Source: Isoetes taiwanensis
Taxonomy: Eukaryota; Streptophyta; Lycopodiopsida; Isoetales; Isoetaceae
Assembly: GCA_021234155.1 (NCBI GenBank)
Contig: JAJEKV010000045.1
Location: 9,223,105 to 9,287,104, forward strand
DNA length: 64,000 nucleotides
Direction: 5' to 3'
The position numbers were made by a program, and so were the translations under genes. The notes under the pieces are model-generated. The model saw only the letters and a program-made list of their open reading frames with translations. It was not told the origin of the DNA and searched no databases. Position 1 is the first letter of the stretch. Every line of letters begins with the position of its first letter. Positions 54,759-63,503 of this stretch are shown piece by piece.

Positions 54759-55244
54759 CTATGTCATGGTGTCCAGGTGATGAACACAGAGTCTAGGGCG
54801 GGCCGCATGTCGGGCGACCTCTGCCTGGCCTTGTTGCCGCCGAGTGTGCGGGCCAAGGCCATCTTCCACATGCAGCGTGCGGGTCTCCAGACCTGTGATG
54901 CGGTTCTTCTCGACCACCATTTGCCTTTTGAGCACATGGGATGCCGAGGACTCCATCTCCACTGTCATGCCAGCTAGGCGGGCACTGTTAGCCTCAATAC
55001 GAGCACTGTTAGCCTCCACTCCCGCTTTGACATGGCTCCAATTCTCTGCCGAGGCAGGAGTTCCTATGTGGTCTGAGCAATCATTCCCTTCCGGCCGGGC
55101 TGGCCTCGCTGAGGGGGCCTTAGCCTTAGCCCGAGCCTCCTTCTTCATGGAGGATGACTCTCCCCTGTCCGTGATGGCTGATCGGGACCGTTTGTGCGGC
55201 GGCCCCTCGCCTTGGGTTTCCCAGGCTGGCCCATCTTCTGTGGC
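54759..55244 (-). pseudogene. LINE ORF1-type protein, N-terminal part
   Basis: From an ATG near 55247 (MATEDGPAWETQGEGPPHKR) the frame encodes a basic KRSRS/KKEARAKAKAP stretch, then a helical repeat (VEANSARIEANSARLAG) that looks like a trimer-forming coiled coil. It loses frame near 54850. ORF1 proteins bind LINE RNA. The 53.7-54.8-kb stretch beyond it is GC-rich and too broken to read as a zinc knuckle or RRM. Confidence 0.6.
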
Positions 55245-55253
55245 CATGACTTT

Positions 55254-55431
55254 CAAAGTTTGAGGGGTCTCTGGCTGCGGAAAGGGTGCTTAGAATCCAA
55301 TTTGGGGACTCAAAAACGCGGGCAGAGCACCTTTTGGGGGTGAGGGGTTTTTGGGGGTTCCAAAGTTTGAGGGGTCTCTGGCTGCTTAAAGGGTGCTTAG
55401 AATCCAATTTGGGGACTCAGGAAGGCGGGCA
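55254..55431 (-). repeat. Duplicated 5' leader of LINE copy 2
   Basis: A unit with CAAAGTTTGAGGGGTCTCTG, GGGTGCTTAGAATCCAATTT and GGGGACTCA is present at 55254-55325 and again at 55361-55429, period 107 bp. It lies upstream of ORF1, where monomer-type internal promoters are found in some LINEs. Confidence 0.75.
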
Positions 55432-55800
55432 GCGAGAGCCCTCATAATTGTATTTTGCACGTACGAAATCAACACCATATAGTATTCCGCTTGAAATCTT
55501 ATAGTATTTTGCGAATCTTGTTATACAGTATAGCAAATTTTGTACTTGCATAACCCACAAACGAGGAACTTTACGTACGGTGTAGATTAAGGAATAAGGG
55601 GTGAATATGCCTATCCAACAGTTCTCGTTGCCCGGAGTCACCCCCCGTGTGAATATGCACCCAAACCAAAGGGGGTTTAAGGGGGATTTTAATTTAAATG
55701 TGTTGGACCCAATGGTTGTGTTAATTAATGTCAATGGTAGTTATGTGTTGGTTGTTAATGTCAATGGTTGTTATGTGTTGTGTTAATAGTAGAAACAATA
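55432..55800 (-). repeat. Inverted copy of the D1 right part
   Basis: On the plus strand GTGAATATGCCTATCCAACA ... GGGGGATTTTAATTTAAATG is the reverse complement of 41170-41500. It also pairs with 50060-50224, so LINE copy 2 sits between inverted arms about 5.4 kb apart. Confidence 0.75.
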
Positions 55801-56339
55801 ACATGGTGCATGTTCTCCCTATAGCTTATAGAGTAGGAGTGAGTAAAAAGGCTTGATGCATGGTTATTAGAACCGGAACAGGAACTGGAACAACACCCCA
55901 AAAATCGGAACTGAACGGGAACATTCAACTTTGGAAAAATTAAATTTTGAAAATGGATTTGGCGTTCCCATGGGCTAATCAACATGTTGAACGCGTTTTC
56001 AAGTTCAAAATGTTAAACGGTGATGTATAATAATGGCCAAATGAAAATAAGACTTACCATATTATATTCTCTTATAAATATATATAAAAAAAATAAGATA
56101 ATTTATGTTTTATGGTAACATGCACATTCGAACGGGAACAAATTTTTCCAGAACGTGGCATGCCCTGGAACGTGTTCGAAACAGGAAGAGTGTTCGAAAC
56201 GCACGCCGTTCCCGGTAACCATGGCTTGATGAGCCTCCAAAATCGTGAGAGCTTGAGCCTCCAAAACTGTGAGGGACTGATCCTTCAGAAAATCTTGAGA
56301 AAATAGAATCAGTACAGAATCGTGAGAGCCTGTGAGCAA

Positions 56340-56550
56340 AAATCGATGGAACAAGCAAAAATCGATGGAGCAGAATGAGTTTTGATTCGATGGAGCCTCA
56401 TATGTCGTCCTTTTTCTTTTTGAGGAACAGTGCACAAAAGTATGCGTTGATCCAAAAACGGTGCCAAAAAATATCCCGTTGTAAAGGGGCATTCCATTGA
56501 ATATGCAAAACTAAAGGGCATTTTGTGAAACTTAAAATATTGTAACATCT
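56340..56550 (+). repeat. Dispersed GGGCATTT repeat, copy 2 of 4
   Basis: Same features as at 43425: GATGGAGCAGAATGAG, GTTGATCCAAAAACGG, GGGGCATTCCATTGAATATG. Minus-strand frames here are by-products. Confidence 0.7.
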
Positions 56551-56559
56551 TTCTAATAT

Positions 56560-57245
56560 CTTTGTAAAAATTGTAGAAAGAGCGAGGATAACTATAAATA
56601 GACTCTTGTATATGGAATAGAAAAATAGACGAACAATAGACCTCATCCAATAGTCTTATATAGATGTATGGATATGAATCTTGGTGTATACATGACTCTT
56701 TATTAAGGACATGGCTCTTTATATGACTAGGACTTCCACTTCCACTTCATGCTGACATGTTGCTGAGGTGGAGGTTATCTCCCAAAACGAACAATGAATA
56801 ACTCATCTAGCAATATTCAAAGTGACCAGTGAATTTGAACTGCAGTTCAATGATGTTATTTAATTCACACTTCCATTCTAGCATTTTGTCCACAAAAAAC
56901 ACTCGGTAATCTTATGTATTCAACTTAAAGATCATAGTTTTCTCAAGGCTACTTACAATATAATAAATCCCTATCAAATAATATATGAACCATCGCAATT
57001 CATTGTAGCATATTACTGTTTAAAACATATTGACCAATTTCCTGTTCATCATTTGACTTCACAGAAATGCTTTGGTTATAAACCTGATACTCCTTAGAGA
57101 TTGATGATATGGCAGCCGAATGCTAGAACAATAACATTGGCATCTGTTTATACAAATTGAACCGTCGGTCTGGCCAAACACCCCAGATTCAAATAATTTT
57201 GGCTCCAAACTATTGGGCCGACAATATTACCCTAATAGGTATTTT
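56560..57245. other. Intergenic DNA, no gene seen
   Basis: AT-rich sequence between the dispersed repeat and the D2 duplication. No motif or coding frame recognised. Confidence 0.5.
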
Positions 57246-57246
57246 A

Positions 57247-57664
57247 TATGCCTGGTCACTGTTAGCTCCAAATTCTTTGCATAATTCTCGACTTCCCTTA
57301 TAGTCATTAGCGTACAATTTCTGATTGAACCTTTCAGCTCTTGCCGAAGGTCTCAAATCCTTCAACTGCTTCTAGTTCTGGGACTGCAGCATCGTAAAGT
57401 CTAAGGCCCATGTAAATGCGAGTGTATTTGGACACATACTTATTCCTCTTGCGTTAGCCTTAAGATCCAATCTTTCTTGAAGATTTGAGTAACTTCTTCC
57501 ATTTGATTGTACCTTCTTTCATTGTTCTCATTTTTACAAGATTTCTCTACCATATACGTGTTGCGTGCCGGTCGCCTACTGATGGATACTCTTTTGGTGT
57601 TGATAGAACCGAGCTAGTTGTCGGTGCAAAATTGTTGTACTTGGTCGAACCATGCTTCAACTAC
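57247..57664 (+). repeat. Segmental duplication D2, copy 2 (left part)
   Basis: Matches 41873-42313 and ends at CATGCTTCAACTAC, where the 1.6-kb insertion starts. The match resumes with GATGCCCTCTGTCC at 59251. Confidence 0.75.
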
Positions 57665-59250
57665 GTATTATATAAAATTTGTTTTGAAAATTTTACAGGC
57701 CGTAAAACTTTTAAAACAAAATTTCTAAAACGTAAAGGAACTTTTATTAAAATTACCTGTTCTTGGCTATGGCGGGAGCAAAATTAGCTTGATTAAGGCT
57801 CTAAAGCAACCATAGATTTTTCCTAGCCAGAGGTTGAAAAAACCTAGATTAATGCTGAGCCGGAGATTAAAGAGGCCATCGCTAGTTATTTATCTTAAAA
57901 AACTAGATTTATGCTGAACCGGAGCTTCATCACGCAAAACTCCGAGCGACTATGACTATAGCTACATATTCTAAACGAGGTGCACCTTGGACTACCAGAG
58001 TCGTCGGATTTGTCAATCCTACGACTCCAATCGTATGTTGGGGCGTCTAGGCACCTCTCATTTCGCTTATAGTCATTTATGATTGGAGGCGCCTATGATT
58101 TTGTAATACGAAATACGATTTCGCCTAAGGTTTTGAGGGAATATCGAACCTCTATATGGCTTTGTCTAAGATTTTAGAATATGAAATACCGGGGCCTGAA
58201 CCTCTACCAAAATAACGCAATGTCCTAATAAGACTACTTTAACCAATGTTCTCAGTTAGCTAATGTGATTACTTTTTATCTTGAATCGATGTTTTTTTTT
58301 TATAACAACCCGTTCAATTGTTTTAGGGATATATGATCTATGGTTTTAGGAGTTTACATCCATATCAAATCCCCCTGGAACCCCCTGTTATTTTGCTACA
58401 TATTCTAAATAAGGTGCACTTTGGACTATCACAGTCGTCGGATTCGTCGATCCTACGACCCCAATCGTATGTTGGGGCCTCTACCAAAATAATTCAATGT
58501 CCTAATAAGTCTACTTTAACCAATGTATCCAGTAAGCTAATGTCCTATGGTTTCAGGAATTGTTATGGACTGCTTTAACCAATGTACCCAGTGTGATTAT
58601 TTTTTATCTTCAATCGATGTTTTTTTTTATAGAAACCCATTCAATTGTTTTAGGGATATATGGTCTATGGTTTCAGGAATTGTTATGGACTACTTTAACC
58701 AATGTACCCAGTGAGCTAATGTGATTATTTTTTATCTTCAATCGATGTTTTTTTTTTATAACAACCCATTCAACTGTTTTAGGGATATATGGTCTATGGT
58801 TTCAGGAATTGTTATGTTTACATCCATGTCAAATCTCCCTGGAACCCCCTGTTATTTTGCTATATATTGGCATGGCTTATGGTTCCACACTTGCAGTTGC
58901 CTTGTTAGGCCTAGCTATGGCGTCGAAGGTGGTTCAAATCTGTCTAGTTCTGTCCATCCAAAATGCCTGCTGCAGAGATTCACAAGTCAGAACCCTTGCA
59001 GCCTCCATCAAAGAGGCTGATACGATCCCCCAATCCTTTTTGCAGCCTGAAAATGAGCGCCCAACGGTTCTTTTTGATGGCTACGCCGAAGAAGAAGCTC
59101 TTCCTGTAGTGGATATGGCTGCCCTGCTCTCCAGCAATAAGAAATAGTGATGGAGGAAGAATGTGTGGCGCCGCTCCTTGAAATCGGGGCAAAGTTACTA
59201 GATTCAAGAATGCAATAAAAGGAGCATAATTTTAATAAAAGTTCCTTTAC
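57665..59250 (+). mobile_element. 1.6-kb inserted element with 24-bp inverted repeats, carrying a captured gene fragment
   Basis: The D2 copy at 42313 lacks this DNA. The insertion ends in AATAAAAGTTCCTTTAC (right arm 59227-59250). Its exact 24-bp complement, starting GTAAAGGAACTTTTATTAAA, is at 57732-57755, 67 bp inside the left edge. The interior has three tandem copies of a segment with TTCAATTGTTTTAGGGATAT and a dioxygenase fragment. No transposase. It fits a Pack-type DNA element; the superfamily is not clear. Flanking TAC or ACG could be a 3-bp target duplication. Confidence 0.65.
58872..59147 (+). pseudogene. N-terminal fragment of a 2-oxoglutarate/Fe(II)-dependent dioxygenase
   Basis: Residues coded from 58977 read VRTLAASIKEADTIPQSFLQ, then PENERPTVLFDGY, then EEALPVVDMAALLSSN before TAG 59145-59147. 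This is the signature order of plant dioxygenase N-termini (VQxLA...IPxxY/FxxPExERP...LPVIDL), the DIOX_N domain. In the intact enzyme family (flavonoid, gibberellin and related oxidases) the Fe-binding HxD...H core follows; none is here. The upstream frame from ATG 58872 (MAYGSTLAVALLGLAMASKV) does not match the family and is probably a junction. The fragment is inside the TIR element, so it looks captured. Confidence 0.7.
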
Positions 59251-59406
59251 GATGCCCTCTGTCCACTTCGACCCTTTTAAGGTTTGAGGCTTGTGTTCTT
59301 CCACAAGGTTGCTATGATAATGTCTCAACATTCTCTCTCTAGAGGTTTCTCTGCTTCCTCTCTAGTCCCTTTTACTCTCTCTATAATTTTCTTTCCTTTC
59401 TCTCTC

Positions 59407-59476
59407 TTTGTACTTGGGTCCCATAGGCCAGTTGGTCTCCGTGGACGATAAAATCATATTCTATTCTATTCTATTC
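59407..59476 (+). mobile_element. 70-bp LINE 3' fragment with (TTCTA)n tail
   Basis: TTTGTACTTGGGTCCCATAG through GTCTCCGTGGACGATAAAA and a (TTCTA)n tail match the 3' end of LINE copies 1 and 2. The paralogous D2 site at about 42470-42530 lacks it. It is an extreme 5' truncation on the plus strand. Confidence 0.8.
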
Positions 59477-59756
59477 TCTAGCTCCTTCTCTATCTAAGCT
59501 CAAACTTTAGTCAAGCCACACCATTTTAGTGTGGGACAATCTTGTATAAGCAAATATCGCAGTATGGGTGGGCAAACTCAAAGCTATATTTGTTGTTCTA
59601 GCTATTAAAATCTCGGTTATCATCTAGAAGTTGCCAGGTTCCGTCAAATCTGTAAAAAAATGTGACCAAAGATCGCCAAAGATATAGCTTATTAGATGCC
59701 AGACATAGATAGAGAATGCAAAATCAAGCTTTTGGAAATTTGAGCCTCCATTTATT

Positions 59757-59932
59757 AAATCCTGTAGTGCATGGCTGGAGAATTTTGGCTGGAATCGTCT
59801 GCAGCCGTAGTGCATTTGACATCAAGTTGCCATTCTGGTATTCTAATGGGCAACAACTTTTAAAAGTCTTATTGAATGAAAAAAACTCAGCACCACTTAT
59901 TGACCACCTCGAATGGTGGCGATGCCCTGAAA
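59757..59932 (+). CDS. Candidate internal exon of an unidentified host gene
   Basis: Between a possible acceptor (CCTGTAG) and a donor (GAAA|GTAATG at 59932/59933) an open frame encodes LAGIVCSRSAFDIKLPFWYS then QQLLKVLLNEKNSAPLIDHL and EWWRCPE. The composition is clearly protein-like. The pattern G-I-V-x-S-R...D-I-x-x-F-W faintly recalls the C-terminal half of eIF4E-like proteins, not enough for a call. It ends in phase 1, compatible with the exon candidate at 61369. The D2 paralog at 42.8-42.9 kb is broken by stops. Confidence 0.35.
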
Positions 59933-60080
59933 GTAATGTACTAGGCAAGTCACGGGTGGAGCCAGTTTCCAGCGGGAAATCAGCAGGTAGTCACTCGCAG
60001 TGATGCCCTAAAAATATATATGCTAGGAAACCCCCAGTTTCCCATGGGAAACTACCATGCAGTAGCACCACTCGCAGCTA

Positions 60081-61363
60081 AATTACTTGTTTTTTTTTTT
60101 TTTTTTTTTTTTTTTGAAGGTACGAATTTTTTTATATTATATAAATAAAGAAGTACAATGTTTGATGTTAGTAGAGAATTACTATAGGAGTAATCTCAAC
60201 ATCTTCATTCTTACTAACAAAAAACTTATTATGGATTACTCTTGAAGCTGATACACTTGAAGTTCTCACGAATCTTCCCACATGGTGACCAAATAGTGCC
60301 TGGTGATGCTAAGGACAAGCCCTGAAAGGCCCCTGAAGATTCATAACATTTGACAGTCATAAAAGTCCTCAAAAATGATGAAAAGGGCAAAAAAGTGTAA
60401 GGCTTCATATCTGTAAGGCTGCATCAAGATAATATGAATTCCAAGAAGCTCTCACTCAAACATATCAGTATTTGAGCATAATCGACCAAGCATATCAGTA
60501 CTTGTGAAGATTGTGAGGTTCTTGGCATAAAATACCAAAGGCAATGAGGAATCTCTCAAGCATAGCAGTACTTGAGAGTTCTTGGCATAAAATTCCAAAG
60601 CCAATTAATATCAGTAATCTCTCAAGCATATCGGTACTTGAGAGTTCTTGGCATAAAATACCAAAGCACAGCAGAAATTGGCAACCACTCAAGCATAGCA
60701 GTACTTGAGATAGGAATCGAGTGCTAAAAGGAAAACAATTCACTTGCTATCTGCTTTTCAGCCTGTAACCTTGCATTTTCCAACCAGAATCCAGCAAAAC
60801 TGAAGACCCATATGAAGGTACTGCTAAGAAAAGAATCTTCCTAACCATCTAATGCACAATTTGAACCCTTCTGCTAGAAAGAAGGAGTAGGAAACGGAAA
60901 GAAATAGCCAAATGCGAAAGAACCTGGATGATAAGAAAATGAAGTTGCAAGAAATTGAAACTGCACCACTTGATAGATCTGCCAGCAAATCTTTACTCCA
61001 TCTTATAGGCATCCATGCCATTTCGATGTGTTCTTGCCTCAAGAAAGATCACTCCCAAGACTGAAACATACTGCTTCACAGGCAGAGCAGAAGAGTAAAA
61101 TGCCACGTTAGAGGCTTACTGCAAGAAACTATGAAGAGCCGCCTGATGTAGCTTCAGATTTCTGAGACTAGATAAATTTTCTCTGCAAGAATGGCCGATT
61201 CCTAGCTAGCACCACAGATCGGTTTAGAGGAGAACAATGAAACAGTGGTAGTGCCAGAAATGGAGGGCAGAGGCGGCTCTCTGCCTCCGGAACCGCCCTA
61301 GCCGCTGCCGCCTGCGCCAAGAAACGTCATTTTCGTGCAACTTATTTTTAGTTCAATTACTTG
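60081..61363 (-). mobile_element. Poly(A) retro-insertion with 9-bp target duplication
   Basis: AATTACTTG occurs at 60081-60089 and 61355-61363. Immediately inside the left one is a run of 26 T, so the inserted strand is minus with a poly(A) tail. These are the marks of LINE-mediated target-primed insertion of an RNA copy. The 1.26-kb cargo contains a degenerate repeat of about 65-75 bp (CTCAAGCATA...GTACTTGAGAGTTCTTGGCA) at 60430-60715 and short minus frames (60824-61042, 60495-60743). I recognise neither as a protein. It may be a processed transcript copy or a SINE-like element. Confidence 0.75.
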
Positions 61364-61368
61364 TTTAG

Positions 61369-61544
61369 TGGTAGAAGTTTTTGTGAGTCTAAGGAATGTA
61401 AAAGTTATTTCAAGAAATTCTACTATAGTTTCTGATCATAACCCAATTGATTGTGATGATTTTGGCAAGGACATGTTTGAGAAACTTCTAAAGATGAGCC
61501 CCAATCTTCAACATTTTTTTCCAAGAAAAACTCTTGAAGTTCTG
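61369..61544 (+). CDS. Candidate exon following the retro-insertion
   Basis: Acceptor TTGTTTAG ends at 61368, and a strong donor CTG|GTAAGTTTTG lies at 61544/61545. The frame reads VEVFVSLRNVKVISRNSTIV then FGKDMFEKLLKMSPNLQHFF and PRKTLEVL. The second stretch resembles a globin B-C helix region (an amphipathic helix ending in P-x-x-x-x-x-F), but that is weak. Starting in phase 1, it can be spliced in frame to the exon candidate at 59757-59932, the retro-insertion then lying in the intron. Confidence 0.35.
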
Positions 61545-61917
61545 GTAAGTTTTGTATTTGTTCATTGAACTTCAGTTATTGTTTTGATTATTCGTTTACA
61601 TTTGATAGTGCGGGAGGTCAGATGCTTGTGGGATCGACATTTCATTATTGCATATTCGTTCTTCCATATGCTACTAGTTCAGATCCTCTTCTTAATAGCA
61701 AATGCGATATCGAAATGCTCTGATGGTATTTAGTTTTAGCTTCAGAAATTATATTGTTATTTGAAGATAGAACTTTGATAATGAATTATGAAACTTGATG
61801 GAGAACGTGATGGAAGTGCCTTAGATTTTTGGCACTATAATTGAGGTAGCCAATTTTTGTTAATCAAAAGAACTTCTATATGAATTTGAACTTGTAATAT
61901 AATGTGTTGTATTGTTT

Positions 61918-62270
61918 ACTTTGCAATGGAGCAAGCAAAAACCGATGGAGTAGAATGAGTTTCGATCAGAAGCAAATTCAATGGAGTCCCATGTGCGTTC
62001 CTTTTTCTTTTTGAGGAACCGTACATAAAAGTAAGCGTTTGATCCAAAAACAGCGTCAGAAAGTATCCGTTGAAAAAGGGTGTTCCATTGAATATCAAAA
62101 ACTAAAGGGCATTTTGTGAAACTTGAATTGTTATAGAAGGATATACATTGACTAGAGGCATTTGATGAAATTATAAAAAGTTAAGGGCCTCTGGCGAAAT
62201 TCGTCAAAACATAAGGGCATTTTGTAGTTTTTCTTTTATTGAAATGCCCTTGAATAACATCGTATTGTCA
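61918..62270 (+). repeat. Dispersed GGGCATTT repeat, copy 3 of 4
   Basis: Contains CAATGGAGCAAGCAAAAACC, GGGTGTTCCATTGAATATC and the repeated GGGCATTTTGT phrases, ending CCTTGAATAACATCGTATTG. Confidence 0.7.
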
Positions 62271-62454
62271 CTGGAGGCAACATCGTATCTAGAACAGTAG
62301 GAACAATAACAGGGTGCATGCTTTCCCTGTAGATTGCAGAGTAGGAAGCGAATAGAAATGCTTGGTGAGCCTCCAGAATCGTGAGAGCCCGAGCCTCCAA
62401 AATTGTGCGGGACAGATCCTTCAGAAAATCTTGAGAAAATAGAATCGATACATA

Positions 62455-62790
62455 ATCGTGAGAGTCTGTGATAAAAAATCGATGGAGCAGGCTAAAATTG
62501 ATGAAGCAGAATGAGTTTCGATTGAAAACAAATTCGATGGAGCCTCATGTGTTGTCCTTTTTCTTTTTTGAGGAACAGTGCACAAGTAGGCGTTGATCCA
62601 AAAACGACGCCAAAAAATATCCATTGTAAAAGGGCATTCCATTGAATATGAAAAACTAAAGGGCATTTTGTGAAACTTGGAATATTATAAAGGATATACA
62701 GTGACCAAGGGCATTTGATGAAATTATAAAAAGTTAAGGGCATCTATGGGCATCTATGAAATTCGTCAAAACGCAAGGGCATTTTTTTAG
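62455..62790 (+). repeat. Dispersed GGGCATTT repeat, copy 4 of 4
   Basis: Closest to the 56.3-kb copy: AATCGATGGAGCAG, GATGAAGCAGAATGAG, GGGCATTCCATTGAATATG. It ends in a run of GGGCATCTATG and GGGCATTTTTTTAG. Confidence 0.7.
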
Positions 62791-62889
62791 TTTTTCTCTT
62801 ATGCCCTCTAGTTAGAAACTTGGTAACCAAAGGTACCACGAAAAAAATACACTAGAATAACCAGCAAATCACTGGTCGAAGTGGTTTAC

Positions 62890-63019
62890 GCATGTTATAG
62901 CCACGGGCATATCCGTGGTATATCCGTGTCTTTGACATGTTATAGCCACGCCAAAAAAAATTACACGGCGTTTTTGTGGACAGCGGATTTTTTGTCATTT
63001 AAGGCTGGCTATAACATGC
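62890..63019. mobile_element. 130-bp MITE-like element
   Basis: GCATGTTATAGCCA (62890-62903) is the exact complement of TGGCTATAACATGC (63006-63019). A third direct copy of CATGTTATAGCCACG lies near 62936. It sits 145 bp upstream of the predicted first exon at 63165. No clear target duplication. Confidence 0.55.
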
Positions 63020-63164
63020 CCACGTCCGATATTTACCGCCATGGGTTTACGAGCTGGAATCTTCTCCGTCGGTGCATTGGCTACATTGACATCACTGGTA
63101 TTCTAGTAGAGTTCATGTTATGTCGTCCTGAAGGGGAAAAATCAGCTTCGCTTATCTTGAATAT

Positions 63165-63503
63165 ATGGCCGCTTCCACACCTGCGGTTTCTGCCACGGCT
63201 CGCCATAGCCAATGCCAAAGCCAACCTAATCGAATAAGAGGGGACCTGGGTTCAATTCTGCAGAGGAAAAGGACCGCTCTACAGTCTCAGCTTGCTACAA
63301 TCCCACCAGGTCACCTAGAGCAGAGAATCCAAGCATTGCAAGGTGTTTCTTTGCACAAGGAATTTGCAATGCTGGATAGAGTTGTGAAACAGAACATGCA
63401 GGGGAAGATCTGTCTGGTTGTGGAGGTGTCTAAAATCTCGCCCCATGAATCCAAGGAATCATTAATAGATCGATGCAGGCTATATGCTTCTTGGGGTAAT
63501 TAC
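63165..63503 (+). CDS. First coding exon of a host gene, possibly plastid-targeted, indole-glycerol-phosphate-synthase-like
   Basis: ATG 63165 opens 113 codons that end exactly in phase 0 at a good donor (TAC|GTATGT, 63503/63504). The first 25 residues (MAASTPAVSATARHSQCQSQ) are Ala/Ser/Thr-rich with Arg and no acid, like a transit peptide. A helical part follows (PPGHLEQRIQALQGVSLHKE). Then comes ICLVVEVSKISPHESKESLI with DRCRLYASWGNY, which resembles the first beta strand and helix of indole-3-glycerol phosphate synthase-type TIM barrels (xxAEVKxxSPSxG...A..Y...GA). The Lys and Ser-Pro are present; the family call is tentative. The rest of the gene lies beyond the window or in later exons I cannot place. 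Confidence 0.45.

Larger units (their letters stand above)
50224..55431 (-). mobile_element. LINE copy 2, near full length, GC-rich, many frameshifts
   Basis: On the minus strand the order is a duplicated 5' leader, ORF1, endonuclease, reverse transcriptase, a 3' UTR with the same hairpin as copy 1, and an (AAGG)n tail (50224-50246). It is clearly related to copy 1 in protein and 3' end but much richer in G+C. The left flank ends ...GGTGACGTAGG and the right flank resumes GGCAGCGAGAG, exactly the two sides of the empty site at 41340. Confidence 0.88.

Noticed and set aside
59757-59932. Firm eIF4E annotation
   Set aside because: Only a loose pattern match; key cap-binding tryptophans and neighbouring exons are not seen.
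61369-61544. Firm globin annotation
   Set aside because: One helix-like stretch resembles globins, but no proximal or distal histidine context is visible.
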